From Parabacteroides goldsteinii DSM 19448 = WAL 12034 (GTDB taxonomy: Bacteria > Bacteroidota > Bacteroidia > Bacteroidales > Tannerellaceae), in the NCBI RefSeq assembly GCF_000969835.1, contig NZ_KQ033912.1, forward strand, positions 3,290,816 through 3,354,815: a stretch of DNA of 64,000 nt. Direction: 5' to 3'. Below the pieces are notes generated by a model, which was not told where the DNA came from, made no database searches, and saw nothing but the letters and a program-made list of their open reading frames with translations. Shown one piece after another: positions 42,682 through 53,300 of this stretch. The position numbers and the translations under genes were made by a program. Position 1 is the first letter of the stretch. The number at the start of each line of letters is the position of its first letter.

Positions 42682-43275
42682 ATGATTACATATATTATTA
42701 TAGGTATAACCGTTTTAGTGTCTTATCTCTGTTTCAATAATGCGGAATTGTTCCGTAAGCTGGCGTTGATCCCTTACCGCACGGTAAAGAATAGTGAATG
42801 GTACCGGTTGATAACGCATGGCTTCGTTCATGCGGATATGACGCACCTGTTAGTCAATATGTTTACGTTCTGGTCGTTCGGAACCTATATAGAAAAGGTT
42901 TTTGGTTACTTGGGTTTCGGAATCTGGGGATTTCTGGGACTTTATTTCGGAGGGATGATCTTTGCTTCCATTTATGACCTGGTAAAACATTATAATGATC
43001 CTTATTATGTCTCCATTGGAGCATCGGGAGCCGTATCGGCGATTCTGTTTTCCTATATATTGTTCGACCCCTGGAGTAAAATATTACTGTTTGCGATCAT
43101 TCCTGTACCGGGAATTATCTTTGGAGTAGTTTACCTGGCTTATTGTCAATATATGGCTAAACGTGCGGGAGACAATATCAACCACAATGCCCATTTTTAC
43201 GGGGCGGTATATGGTTTTCTGTTCCCGGCTTTACTTAATCCTTCATTGATAAAAGCCTTCCTATCTCACTTTTAA
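42682..43275 (+). CDS. Rhomboid family intramembrane serine protease
   Basis: A 197-residue six-helix membrane protein of the minimal rhomboid type. The nucleophile is S115 in GASG (113-116, SIGASGAVSAIL), and the catalytic His is H171 in HNAHFYGAVYGF. The conserved ITHGFVHADMTHLLVNM of helix 2 is present. Rhomboids cut membrane-protein helices, but the substrate here is not evident. It is transcribed alone. Confidence 0.93.
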   Translation: MITYIIIGITVLVSYLCFNNAELFRKLALIPYRTVKNSEWYRLITHGFVHADMTHLLVNMFTFWSFGTYIEKVFGYLGFGIWGFLGLYFGGMIFASIYDLVKHYNDPYYVSIGASGAVSAILFSYILFDPWSKILLFAIIPVPGIIFGVVYLAYCQYMAKRAGDNINHNAHFYGAVYGFLFPALLNPSLIKAFLSHF

Positions 43276-43382
43276 ACGGAATATTTTCTATATATATTCG
43301 TGTTCAAGTGTTTGTATTTTAAGGTATTATTTATAGATTTGTGGAAATATCTCAATTTCTCTAATACCATAATGCAGACATA

Positions 43383-44669
43383 ATGAAAAGAAGAAACTTC
43401 ATCAGGAGTGGGGCACTGGCTCTTGCCAGCTTCACTATTTTACCCCGTCACATTTTAGGTGGAACGAATTTTGTCGCTCCCAGCGATCAGATAAATCTTG
43501 GGATTATCGGCTGCGGGGCACAGGGACGCTGGACGTTAGCTCCCGAGTTTGCCCGCCGTGCGAATCTGATTGCAGCATCCGACTGTGAATCCCGCCAGTT
43601 GAATGCCATGCAGGCAATTGTCGAAAAAGAAACCGAAAAGGCAAAAGGACAGGCCTATAAAGGTTTTAAATTGTATGCCGACTATCATGAACTACTGAAC
43701 CGCAGCGATATCGACGGTGTGATTATTGCCACACCGGATCACTGGCATGCGGTACAGACTATTGAAGCCTGCCGTGCCGGAAAAGATGTATATGTGGAGA
43801 AGCCCATGTCGCACAGTATCGAGGAAGGACGTGCCATGGCCGATGCCGTAGAGAAATATAACCGGGTATTGCAGGTCGGCAACATGCAACGTTCATGGCG
43901 AAACTTCCGCCATGCCTGTGAACTGGTCCGTAATGGGTATATCGGTGAGATAAAAGAAGTAAAAGTTTCCATCGGACCTCCTCCTGTTAAATATGATCTT
44001 CCTGCGCAACCGGTTCCCAAGACGCTGGACTGGGAAATGTGGATCGGGCCGGCTCCCATGAATGTATATAATGAGGAACTGGCTCCGCCTATGGAGCGGA
44101 ATATGTTCCCGAACTGGCGTAATTACCGGGAATACGGTGGTGGTATGATCTGTGACTGGGGTGCCCACATGTTTGACATAGCCCAATGGGCTTTGGGCAT
44201 GGACGATTCCGGTCCGATTGAGTTTACTCCTCCTGAGGAAGGAGAACTGAAACCGCTTAGCATGCGTTATGCCAACGGAACAGTAATGACACATGAGCCT
44301 TTCCGTAAGGCGGATGGAAATGCAGTCCGCTTTATCGGTTCGGACGGTGTGATCGATATCAGCCGTAGTTTCCTGGATACGATACCTGCCAAACTACAGG
44401 ATGAAGTGATCGGTGATGACAAGATCAAATTGTATAAGAGCGACGATCATTACAATGATTTCCTCACAGCAATGAAGACTCGCAAACAGCCGCTTAGTAC
44501 CGTTGAGATCGGACATCGTACGGCTTCGCTTTGCCATATCGTAAATCTTTGTTACGAGTTTGACCGCAAACTGGTGTGGAATCCGGAAAAAGAAGAATTT
44601 TTCTTTGACGACGAAGCTAACAGACGAAGAGGAAATCCGATACGCGAACCGTATAGCCTGAAAGTGTAG
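43383..44669 (+). CDS. Gfo/Idh/MocA family oxidoreductase, Tat-type export signal
   Basis: A 428-residue NAD(P)-dependent sugar or inositol dehydrogenase-like protein. It begins MKRRNFIRSGALALASF, a twin-arginine-type signal typical of exported Gfo/Idh/MocA proteins in Bacteroidota. The Rossmann motif is IIGCGAQGRWTLAPEF (41-56) and the catalytic E139-K140-P141 is present; PDHWHAVQ follows family rules. Later GGGMICDWGAHMFDIAQWAL is a hallmark of the exported subfamily. Such proteins may act on sugars in the periplasm, e.g. in 3-keto-sugar pathways with DUF1080 proteins; a double-DUF1080 gene lies at 58987-60276 but is not adjacent. Confidence 0.9.
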   Translation: MKRRNFIRSGALALASFTILPRHILGGTNFVAPSDQINLGIIGCGAQGRWTLAPEFARRANLIAASDCESRQLNAMQAIVEKETEKAKGQAYKGFKLYADYHELLNRSDIDGVIIATPDHWHAVQTIEACRAGKDVYVEKPMSHSIEEGRAMADAVEKYNRVLQVGNMQRSWRNFRHACELVRNGYIGEIKEVKVSIGPPPVKYDLPAQPVPKTLDWEMWIGPAPMNVYNEELAPPMERNMFPNWRNYREYGGGMICDWGAHMFDIAQWALGMDDSGPIEFTPPEEGELKPLSMRYANGTVMTHEPFRKADGNAVRFIGSDGVIDISRSFLDTIPAKLQDEVIGDDKIKLYKSDDHYNDFLTAMKTRKQPLSTVEIGHRTASLCHIVNLCYEFDRKLVWNPEKEEFFFDDEANRRRGNPIREPYSLKV

Positions 44670-44759
44670 CTATATATAATAATGTATAGGAAAAACGGTA
44701 GCGGCGATAAAAGTTTATGAAGACTTTTACCGCCGCTATCTCTTTTATTCAGCCCTTGT

Positions 44760-47561
44760 TTAGAACCGTGGAGGAGGACCGCCCGGACCGCCATGGCCTC
44801 TGCCACCCGGTCCGCGCATATCGCTTGCAGATGCTCCCCCTTTAAAGATGCTGAACCGGTAAATGAAGTGAACCATGAAGTAACTACTCAACGTATTGTA
44901 TTCCGAATATTGTGTATAGTCAGCTGTTACGCTCTGAGAGATATTACTGCGTTGTTGCAGGATATCATAAATTTTGAAACGCAATGTCGCCTGTTTTCCT
45001 TTTAGGAAAGATTTGGATGCGGATGCATTCCATAAAACTTCCTTCTGTTGGTATCCGGCTGCGTAACCGGAATTGGTAGACCAGGTTATGTCGCTTTCAA
45101 TCTTGAAATCGAGTGGAAGATAAATGGTAGTAGTTCCTCCCACGCCATAATTGTAAATATTCTGGTCGTTCTGGTTTTGCAAAGAGTTCTTAGTCCCACT
45201 ATAACGGAAGTTTCCGTTTACTCCCAGGTCGATATAATCCGAACGAAAATCAATACCGGCACGTTCCATGGCCGAATAATTCTTGTTCGTATTTTTCTTT
45301 TCGTTAATGAAACCGTTTGAATTGGCGAATGAAGCCATTGTCATCGAGTTAACGGAGAACTTTCTGTTCTTCAGCGGCGTGTTGAACATGACGCGGAAAT
45401 TGCCGTTATAGTTCCCGTTGACATTATCATAAGTCGTCATTTTCTTTCCCGATTCCCCAACATATATAGATTTGGTAACGATGGCGTTGACAACATAGTT
45501 GGCATTCAACATCAACATGAGAGCTGTCTGCTTTTCCGGAACAAATTTTTGGTAACGAGCAGAGAAGTTATTTGAATAAGTCGGTTTCAAATCCGGATTA
45601 CCGGTGATGGTGTTCAGCGGGTCGGAGATGTCGGCTACGGGTTGCAGTTGAGTCATCGACGGCTGGCTGGTACGACCGCGATAGTTGATGCGCAGGTTGG
45701 TCCGTTTATCGAACCGGTAGTTGAACCGGACCATCGGCGACAGGTTGACAACGTTGCGCGTCAGCTTTGAAAGGGTCGTATCGCCTACAAAATTCTCACT
45801 TACACTGTGCGAAGGCTCCAGGTTCATACCGATGGTATAATCATATTTTTCCCGGACAGCCTTAAAGGCCAGGCTTGCCTGCTGGTTGATGAAGTTATTG
45901 CGGTAACTTTTGCTGTATGCAGTGTCCAGTACATTATAATCTTCGCTGTCTTCTCCTCTTACATAAGAGTTTTTCAGGGATTCCTGTTTATTCTGGCTGA
46001 TACTGTAGGTTGCCTGGATGAAGTTATTATGCCCGATCGGCTCGACCCATGATAAATAAACGCGGTAGTTAAACCCTTTGTTATCATATCTGAATTGCTG
46101 GTCGATCAGTTCATCCTGGTTATTTCCCATGAAATATTCTGTGTTCGAATAATTCAGTCCTTTGTTGTAGGAATCGCTGAGCCCTCCGGTTAAAGAACCA
46201 CTGAAGACGCGCCCTTCGTCATTCAGCTTACGACTGAATTCCAATCGTGCATTAAGGTTGTAACCTTCACCGTCGGATACGTAATCGGATTCTCCGAGGT
46301 TGACTGTATCGCCCAGGTTTGTCAGTGTGTTGAACGAACCGAACTCCCGGTTATGACTGTTGCTATAACTGAAACTAGGCTGGAAAATGATTTGGGTTGC
46401 CGAGTCAGGCTTCCATTCCATGCGGAAATCGGCACCGACGTTATCGCTTTTCGTGTTTTTATTATTTATTTCATTGTAAATAGTAGAACTGTCGTTCGGC
46501 AAAATATTTGTCCGGTTAATTTTACTGTTCGCTTCATTGTCGGAATGTGAATAACGGACATTACCTCCCAGGGTCATTTTAGAGTTGAATTCTTTGCTGA
46601 AGTTCAGACCTACGTTTCCGGAGGTGGTGATACCGTTTCCGGCTCCTCCCGACCGTCCACCCCGTCGTCCTCCCATACCGGAGAACATGTTGGAGGCAAT
46701 ATCGGAGAATCCCATATTGTTCGTGTTATTGATACCTCCCATAAGTGTGAACTGGTCGTTGTTGATAAACCGGTTCACCATGAAATTACCTTCATACCGA
46801 TCCTCGCTTCCATAGCCGGCAAAGGCATTACCGAACCATCCCTGCTTCATTCCCGGCTTGACGGTCAGGTTGATCACGGTTTCTTCATCCCCGTCATCGA
46901 ATCCGGTCATCCGTGCCATATCGCTCAGGCGGTCCAACACTTGTACTTTTTCCACCATTTTAGAAGGCAGGTTTTTGGAAGCTACTTTCGGGTCGTCGGA
47001 GAAAAATTCTTTTCCGTCTATCAATACTTTCTTGACTTCTTTTCCATTGACGGTAATCTTTCCTTCGCTGTCAACTTCCACGCCGGGCATCTTTTTCAGA
47101 AGGTCTTCCAGGACAGCCCCTTCGGTTGTCTTGTAAGAGTCAGCGTTATATTCGACCGTGTCGTTGCGAACGACCACTTCCGGAGCCTTGCCGATCACGA
47201 CGGCTTCACCCAGCTGGATAGCTCCGTCGCTTAATGCTAATTTACCTAATTTGACAGGATTTGTTTTTCCGGTGATACGGATGGGTTGGTATAAAGGATC
47301 GAATCCCACAAAGCTGACATGTAATAAATAACTGCCGGCTTTAATACCTTTCAGTGTAAAATTACCATTGCGCGAACTGGCTACACCGCCAACCATCGTG
47401 CTGTCTTTTACATTCAACAAGCGTACTGTTGCCTGTTCGATTGGCTCATTGCTTCCATCTTCTACCACCGTTCCGGTGATGTCAACTCCACCCTGCTGCG
47501 CAAATGCCGGCAAAGAAAAGAGGATAAAAAATAACCATAATAAGTACCTTCCCAATTTCAT
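44760..47561 (-). CDS. TonB-type outer-membrane beta-barrel protein with carboxypeptidase-like plug
   Basis: A 933-residue outer-membrane protein. Start at 47561 gives signal peptide MKLGRYLLWLFFILFSLPAFAQ. A carboxypeptidase-regulatory-like domain (VDITGTVVEDGSNEPIEQATVRL) and plug region (VVIGKAPEVVVRNDTVEYNADSY) precede a large barrel of the outer-membrane beta-barrel 3 type. The C-terminus is a Gly/Pro tail (MRGPGGRGHGGPGGPPPRF) after the last strand FMVHFIYRF. There is a Gly/Arg-rich loop (FSGMGGRRGGRSGGAGNG). No SusD partner is adjacent, so this is the non-SusC class of TonB-like receptor; the substrate is unknown. Confidence 0.87.
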   Translation of the reverse strand: MKLGRYLLWLFFILFSLPAFAQQGGVDITGTVVEDGSNEPIEQATVRLLNVKDSTMVGGVASSRNGNFTLKGIKAGSYLLHVSFVGFDPLYQPIRITGKTNPVKLGKLALSDGAIQLGEAVVIGKAPEVVVRNDTVEYNADSYKTTEGAVLEDLLKKMPGVEVDSEGKITVNGKEVKKVLIDGKEFFSDDPKVASKNLPSKMVEKVQVLDRLSDMARMTGFDDGDEETVINLTVKPGMKQGWFGNAFAGYGSEDRYEGNFMVNRFINNDQFTLMGGINNTNNMGFSDIASNMFSGMGGRRGGRSGGAGNGITTSGNVGLNFSKEFNSKMTLGGNVRYSHSDNEANSKINRTNILPNDSSTIYNEINNKNTKSDNVGADFRMEWKPDSATQIIFQPSFSYSNSHNREFGSFNTLTNLGDTVNLGESDYVSDGEGYNLNARLEFSRKLNDEGRVFSGSLTGGLSDSYNKGLNYSNTEYFMGNNQDELIDQQFRYDNKGFNYRVYLSWVEPIGHNNFIQATYSISQNKQESLKNSYVRGEDSEDYNVLDTAYSKSYRNNFINQQASLAFKAVREKYDYTIGMNLEPSHSVSENFVGDTTLSKLTRNVVNLSPMVRFNYRFDKRTNLRINYRGRTSQPSMTQLQPVADISDPLNTITGNPDLKPTYSNNFSARYQKFVPEKQTALMLMLNANYVVNAIVTKSIYVGESGKKMTTYDNVNGNYNGNFRVMFNTPLKNRKFSVNSMTMASFANSNGFINEKKNTNKNYSAMERAGIDFRSDYIDLGVNGNFRYSGTKNSLQNQNDQNIYNYGVGGTTTIYLPLDFKIESDITWSTNSGYAAGYQQKEVLWNASASKSFLKGKQATLRFKIYDILQQRSNISQSVTADYTQYSEYNTLSSYFMVHFIYRFSIFKGGASASDMRGPGGRGHGGPGGPPPRF

Positions 47562-47803
47562 AACTAATGTATTATCTGTATCTAACAAACATTTTCCCGG
47601 ACTGGTTTCCGGGTACGAGAAGATAGACACGACGAAGGTTATTAAGTTTAAAAATATATGTGATGATTTTGATTTATTAACGAAAACATTTGTCAGCTAA
47701 TTGACAGATGAAAATCCCGAACTGCCGGAATATCAAAATGCTATATCAAGTGGCTGGGGAAGGAACTGTATAAGACTGATGGAGGAGATGCTGCTTTTTA
47801 TAC

Positions 47804-48106
47804 AAACCTCGAAAGGTTTGAAAATGTTATAATGTTCTTGATGGTGGAGTAATTCTGCCATAATAGGGATTTAAAAAGGATATATGAATCCTTTTTCTGA
47901 AATAAATGATGATTGTCTGATATAACGATATTTTAACTGCGCACTGTTTTTGAATCGTTCTGGAGAAAAAAACTGTTCGTAAACATACAATTCGGGGCTT
48001 GAAAAGTCCTTTTGAGATTGTTAATTAACATCTATTTGCATTGTTTTTTGCCTATAATAAATCTTCATTTCGTTTAAAATGAAAAAAATCTCGTTTTAAA
48101 CGAGAT
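47804..48106. repeat. Gene-free stretch with hairpins and palindromic repeat
   Basis: Between the outer-membrane protein and the sigma factor gene there is no ORF. CAAACCT/AGGTTTG with CGAA loop is a perfect hairpin at 47804-47821. TTCGTTTAAAAT at 48069-48080 leads into the palindrome ATCTCGTTTTAAACGAGAT (48088-48106). The same leading word is at 10645-10656. Confidence 0.7.
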
Positions 48107-48292
48107 GGAAATTCCTTTAAAATGAACTGGGAACTGGATGGTAAGAATGATTGTTGTTAATTATTGTAAAAATAAATCTTCAGGGAGATGAGATTTGAAG
48201 AATTCACGTGTTATGATAAAATCTATTTCTGTAACATATTGACGTAATATGGTTGTGTTTTGACTTCTTTTGTCAAATCTCTTTTCTCTTTT

Positions 48293-48856
48293 TCAGGAAG
48301 GAAATCCGAATAAAAAAGAAAGCAGTGGCAGATAATCCTTTAGTCTGACACGAAGTATTTTCAACGCTTGGCTGATTCTGTATTCAACGGTTTTGACGGA
48401 TACGCCGAGTTTAGTAGCTATCTGAGTATTCGTGAGTTCCCCGAAACGGCTTAAAGCGAAGGTGTCGCGGTAGGTATCGGGAAGTTCTTTAATAGCTTTG
48501 TTAATGTGTTCAGTCAGTTCGTTTATAAAATAGTAATCAGGATCTTCAAACTGATCTTTAAGTTTGTCATATATATGGTTGTGTATTCGTTCATGATATA
48601 GTTTTTTATTAATGGCATTCAGGCAACGGTGTTTTGTTGAGATGAAAAGATAGGATTTCAGGGAGGTTCCTATTATAAGGCTTTTCCTTGTTTCCCAAAT
48701 GAACAGCATCAGATCTTGTACTAACTCTTCAGAATCTTCGTCGGAAATATACTGGGAGGCATATTCGCATAGTGGGGAATAGTATTTTAGAAAGAGCTGT
48801 TTATAAGCGTTCTTATCGTTATTTTGTAACAAATTCAGAATCTGATCATCATTCAT
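48293..48856 (-). CDS. ECF RNA polymerase sigma factor (Bacteroidota FecI-like)
   Basis: A 187-residue extracytoplasmic-function sigma factor. Region 2 (about 20-90, FLKYYSPLCEYASQYISDEDSEELVQDLMLFIWE, STKHRCLNAINKK) and region 4 (about 120-175, LPDTYRDTFALSRFGELTNTQIATKLGVSVKTVEYRISQALKIL) are both complete. It is of the type paired with FecR anti-sigma factors; the FecR gene lies divergently 164 nt away. Together they should switch on the SusC/SusD operon in response to a signal from the receptor's N-terminal domain. The last six residues (FLFGFPS) are hydrophobic. Confidence 0.93.
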   Translation of the reverse strand: MNDDQILNLLQNNDKNAYKQLFLKYYSPLCEYASQYISDEDSEELVQDLMLFIWETRKSLIIGTSLKSYLFISTKHRCLNAINKKLYHERIHNHIYDKLKDQFEDPDYYFINELTEHINKAIKELPDTYRDTFALSRFGELTNTQIATKLGVSVKTVEYRISQALKILRVRLKDYLPLLSFLFGFPS

Positions 48857-49020
48857 GGAGTTGTATTGTTTGTCTGTTGTGGTATTTCGAATCTATAAGC
48901 AAATGTAAATTGTTTCTTTATACATACAAAATATTTTATACGATTTACTAATTACTTTTTTTGAAAAAAGTAGAATATGAGTTTAGGGTACTGTACCTGT
49001 AGTTTTGTCGTATATATAGA

Positions 49021-50079
49021 ATGGAAAAAGAAAATAGACATATTATCAGTGATGAACCGGATGAAGCTGTCCTTTTGAGATATATATCGGAAACCGCTTC
49101 GGAAGAGGAAAAAATCTGGGTTGACGGTTGGTTAAGGAATGATGAAGCCGGGGAGAACATTTTATTGCAGTTGGCTACTATAGACCATGCCCTTCGCACG
49201 AAAAAAAGAATAGCATCCCGTAATTCACTGGAGGCTTTTTGTAAAGTGGAAAGGCGTATTAAACGTTTGCAGAGAAAAAACTGGATAAATCGCACTTATC
49301 TGGCAGCAGCCTGCTTTTTGGGTGTCTTGATCTTATCCACTGCCATGTCTTATTGGATGAAAAAAGAAATAGGGGATGAGGCACAGATAGTAACAGTTCA
49401 GACGAATGCGGGTATGCGTACGCATTTTAACCTGCCGGATGGGACCGTTGCTTATTTGAATTCAGGAAGTGTACTTTCATATCCGTTGCATTATGATAAA
49501 GAGGAAAGGCGGGTAACGCTTACAGGTGAGGCTTATTTTAAGGTGGCACATAATCCGGAACAGCCGTTTATAGTGAGTGTGGCTAATGACCGGATGCGTG
49601 TTAAAGTGTTGGGGACGGAATTTAACTTGCAGTCTTATGAAGATGAAACGATAGTACAAACGACATTGGTTAGTGGGGCTGTACATATAGAAGCTGTAAA
49701 AAATGGTGATATAGTGTCTACTATTAAACTAAAGCCTTCGGAAAGGGCTGTCTATGATATTTCTTCCGGTTCTGTTTCTATAGCTACCGTAAATACGGAC
49801 TACGATACGGCCTGGAAAGAGGGGCGTTTAATGTTTAAAGACATGCCGATACCACAGGTTTTGAAGAAGTTGTCTTATTTTTATAATGTAAGGTTTGATG
49901 TAAAGGATGCTGTGATCAATACGTATCGTTTTACCGGAACATTTGAAAATAAACAATTGTCGCAAATCTTGGACTACTTGAAAATTTCTTCGCAAATAGA
50001 TTATACAATTAAACGAATGACATCGGATGATAGTTCGGGTATTCAAAATGAGACTGTCACTCTGAAGAAAATGAGATAG
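49021..50079 (+). CDS. FecR-type anti-sigma factor
   Basis: A 352-residue inner-membrane anti-sigma factor. The N-terminal cytoplasmic part (1-90) binds sigma, a membrane helix is at about 92-111 (YLAAACFLGVLILSTAMSYW), and the periplasmic FecR domain (about 125-215) has VTVQTNAGMRTHFNLPDGTVAYLNSGS, GEAYFKVAHNPEQPFIV and VLGTEFNLQSYEDE. The DUF4974-like C-terminal domain (about 255-335) has WKEGRLMFKDMPIPQVLKKLS and the final FTGTFENKQLSQILDYL. It senses the state of the SusC-type receptor. It lies 251 nt upstream of susC. Confidence 0.93.
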   Translation: MEKENRHIISDEPDEAVLLRYISETASEEEKIWVDGWLRNDEAGENILLQLATIDHALRTKKRIASRNSLEAFCKVERRIKRLQRKNWINRTYLAAACFLGVLILSTAMSYWMKKEIGDEAQIVTVQTNAGMRTHFNLPDGTVAYLNSGSVLSYPLHYDKEERRVTLTGEAYFKVAHNPEQPFIVSVANDRMRVKVLGTEFNLQSYEDETIVQTTLVSGAVHIEAVKNGDIVSTIKLKPSERAVYDISSGSVSIATVNTDYDTAWKEGRLMFKDMPIPQVLKKLSYFYNVRFDVKDAVINTYRFTGTFENKQLSQILDYLKISSQIDYTIKRMTSDDSSGIQNETVTLKKMR

Positions 50080-50156
50080 TGTTAAATCTGAATGTTTAAC
50101 GACTTAAAATATATGCCTATGAAGTAATACAGGATTATTGTAAGCCTTATTGAAAA

Positions 50157-50191
50157 CATACGGAAATATGCTGGTAACATATTCCCGTATG
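50157..50191 (+). promoter_or_regulatory. Stable hairpin between fecR and susC
   Basis: CATACGGAAATATG (50157-50170) pairs with CATATTCCCGTATG (50178-50191) with one mismatch around the loop CTGGTAA. No T-run follows. It may be an RNA regulatory structure or a DNA operator site ahead of susC at 50331. Confidence 0.65.
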
Positions 50192-50330
50192 AAAATTCGA
50201 AAGGCCTTGGGAGACTAATCAAACATTTTTTTTAATCTTAAATCACTGCAAAAGTATGGTAAAGATTTATTATTTCCAATATAAAGGGAATATTAGTGCC
50301 TTTATATTACAATCTAAAATCACAAGAATC

Positions 50331-53300
50331 ATGAAGTTAACCAGTCTATTACTTTTTTTGTCAATCGGATTAGCTTGGGCTTCGAACTCGTATGCACAAA
50401 AGGCTATACTTTCGATGAACATGACTAATCGGACGGTTTTTGATGTATTGGAAGAGATTGAAACGCGAACTGATTTTCATTTCTTTTATAACAGCAAGAT
50501 GATCGATATCCATAGAACAGTTTCGGTAAACGTAAAAGATAAATCTGTTTTTACAATCCTGGATCAAATATTTAAAAATTCAAATGTTGCTTATAAGGTC
50601 GTAGATAAGGATATTATTCTTTCGGCAAATGAAGCTTCCGGAACTTTACAGGATAGGCGAAGGATAACAGGGGTAGTTAAAGATAAAAGTACAGGTGAAC
50701 CTGTTATCGGGGTGAATGTTTTAGTAAAAGGGTCTACGAATGGAACGGTTACAGATATAGATGGCAGGTTCTCTCTGGAGGTTTCATCGTCTGATATATT
50801 GTCTGTTTCTTATATAGGCTATATGTCACAAGAAATTACAGTAAGTAATAAAGAAGTGATCGATGTTGATTTACAGGAAGATTCGACTAGTTTGGATGAA
50901 GTTGTAGTTGTGGGATTCGGTACGCAGAAAAAAGTCAATTTGACGGGATCTGTATCGGCATTAAGCACGAAAGATATAGAGAAATTGAAAGTGACACAAA
51001 CCTCTCAATTGTTATCGGGAATGGTTAGTGGCATCAATGTTACACAAGGTTCCGGGCAACCGGGAGGTGATCACTCTTCTGTAACGATTCGTGGATTGGG
51101 AACTTTCAGTAGTGCGGGAAACTCTCCATTAGTATTGGTTGACGGATTGTCTTCTTCGTTGGATAATGTGAATGCGAATGATATTGAGAGTATTTCTGTT
51201 TTAAAGGATGCTGCATCAGCTTCTATATACGGAACCAGAGCTGCTAATGGGGTGATATTAATCAAGACTAAAAATGGTAAAGAGGGGAAAGCGCATATTA
51301 CATATCAGGGAAGTTTTGGCTTTTCGCGAGTGGCAGATAAAGCGAAGATTGTAGATTCCTGGACGTATGCGGAGCTATATAATGAGGCGTTGATTAATAG
51401 TGGAGGAAGTCCACAGTATACAGCCGAAGAGATTGCGAAGTTTAAATCGGGAGAAGATCCGGATAACTATCCGAATAAACGACATTATGATGATCTTATT
51501 TCATCCGGTAACGGGTTCCAGACGAATCAATACGTAGGAATAACAGGTGGTACGGAAAAGAATTCATATATGTTTTCTTTGGGCTATCTTAATCAAAATG
51601 GTATTGTTGATGAAACTAATTACAAACGGTACAATGTGATGTTTAATGCAAATAGTAGAATAAGAGATAATTTTAAGATTAATGTAAAATTTGCAGGACA
51701 ACGAGGAGACCGTCATGAACCTACCGCAGTAGACAGTGCTCCTAGTGATGGTGTGGAGGGGCTTATTGATTATTCTTTGAAGATTCCGAATACGGTTGCA
51801 GGAAAACGTTCGGACGGATATTATGGAAACCAAACAGGATTTACTGTTGAAGGATGGATGGATAGCGAGTCTTTTATCAAATACAGTGATGTAAATGCTG
51901 TTGCAAGTGCCAATTTTGAATGGAATATTTTGAAGGATTTGAAGTTGACAGGGATTGCAGGATATGATTATACCAGTAATGATTTTAAAAAATTTAGACC
52001 AACATTGGTGATAGATCAATATAATACTGCTTCTCCTTCCGATTTGAGAGTGCGTAATACGAGAAACTCGTTATTGACATTACAGGCTTATTTGAATTAT
52101 GATTTATTATTGAAGGATCATTTGTTTCATTTTCTTTTAGGTTATTCACAGGAGAGTAATAAGGATGAATGGGTGGAAGCTTATCGTGATAATTTTCCCA
52201 ACAATGCTTTATATGAAATAAATGCAGGTTCCGCATCTAACCAGCAGAATAGTGGTTCTGCATCAGAATGGGCTTTGGCTTCTTTTTTCGGAAGAATTAA
52301 TTATTCTTTCAAAGATCGATATCTTCTTGAAATGAGTGCCAGATATGATGCTTCTTCCAGATTCCCTAAAAGTAACAGGTGGGGATTTTTCCCTTCTATT
52401 TCAGGTGGATGGATTGTATCACAAGAGGATTTTTTTGATGTGCCGATGATTAATAATTTAAAATTGAGAGTATCTTGGGGTACATTAGGCAATCAAAATA
52501 TTGGAAATTATCCTTATCAACAAGTGCTTACGCTAGGAATGAATGTTCCTTTCGGTGTGTCGGAGGTCTTATGGCCTGGAGCTGCTGCAACAGTAGTACC
52601 GAGTACAAATATAACTTGGGAGTCGACTAAAGTTGCGAATGTGGGATTTGATTTGTCTTTATTTGATAATAAAATGACATTGACTGCAGATTATTATAAT
52701 AAAGAAACTTCCGACATATTATATAATGTAACCGCTTCGAAGATATTGGGAATGACCCCTTCTGTTCAAAATGCAGGGACTGTGGTTAATAAAGGAATAG
52801 ATCTTTCTATTCAACATCGTAATATAATAGGTGATTTTTCTTATAGCATAGCAGGTAATTTGTCGTATGTAAAGAACAGAGTAAAAAAGTTAGCAAATGT
52901 GGAAAGAGATATTGATGGAGGTCTTTTTGTCGGTTATTCTTTGGAATCAATTTATGGTTATGTGACGGATGGCTTCTTTAACAGTCAGGAAGAAATAGAT
53001 AATTATGCAAAACAACCAAGAACTGCTAAACCTGGTGATTTGAAGTTAGTGGATATTAGTGGTCCCGACGGAGTTCCGGATGGAGTGGTAAATGCTGATT
53101 ATGATCGTAAGATAATTGGTGATAAATTTCCTAATTGGAATTTTGGATTAAATATGAATGTTGGATATAAACAGGTAGATTTCTTGTTGAATATGAGTGG
53201 AGTGGCCGGTATGCATAGACTTATAGATGGGTTTCAGGCTAATGCTTTTTATTGGGGGTCGAATCCTCAGGAATGGATGGCAAAGGGACACTGGACAGAA

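Noticed and set aside
50256..50330. Longer N-terminus for the SusC-type protein
   Set aside because: The extra 25 residues precede a complete signal peptide that starts at 50331.
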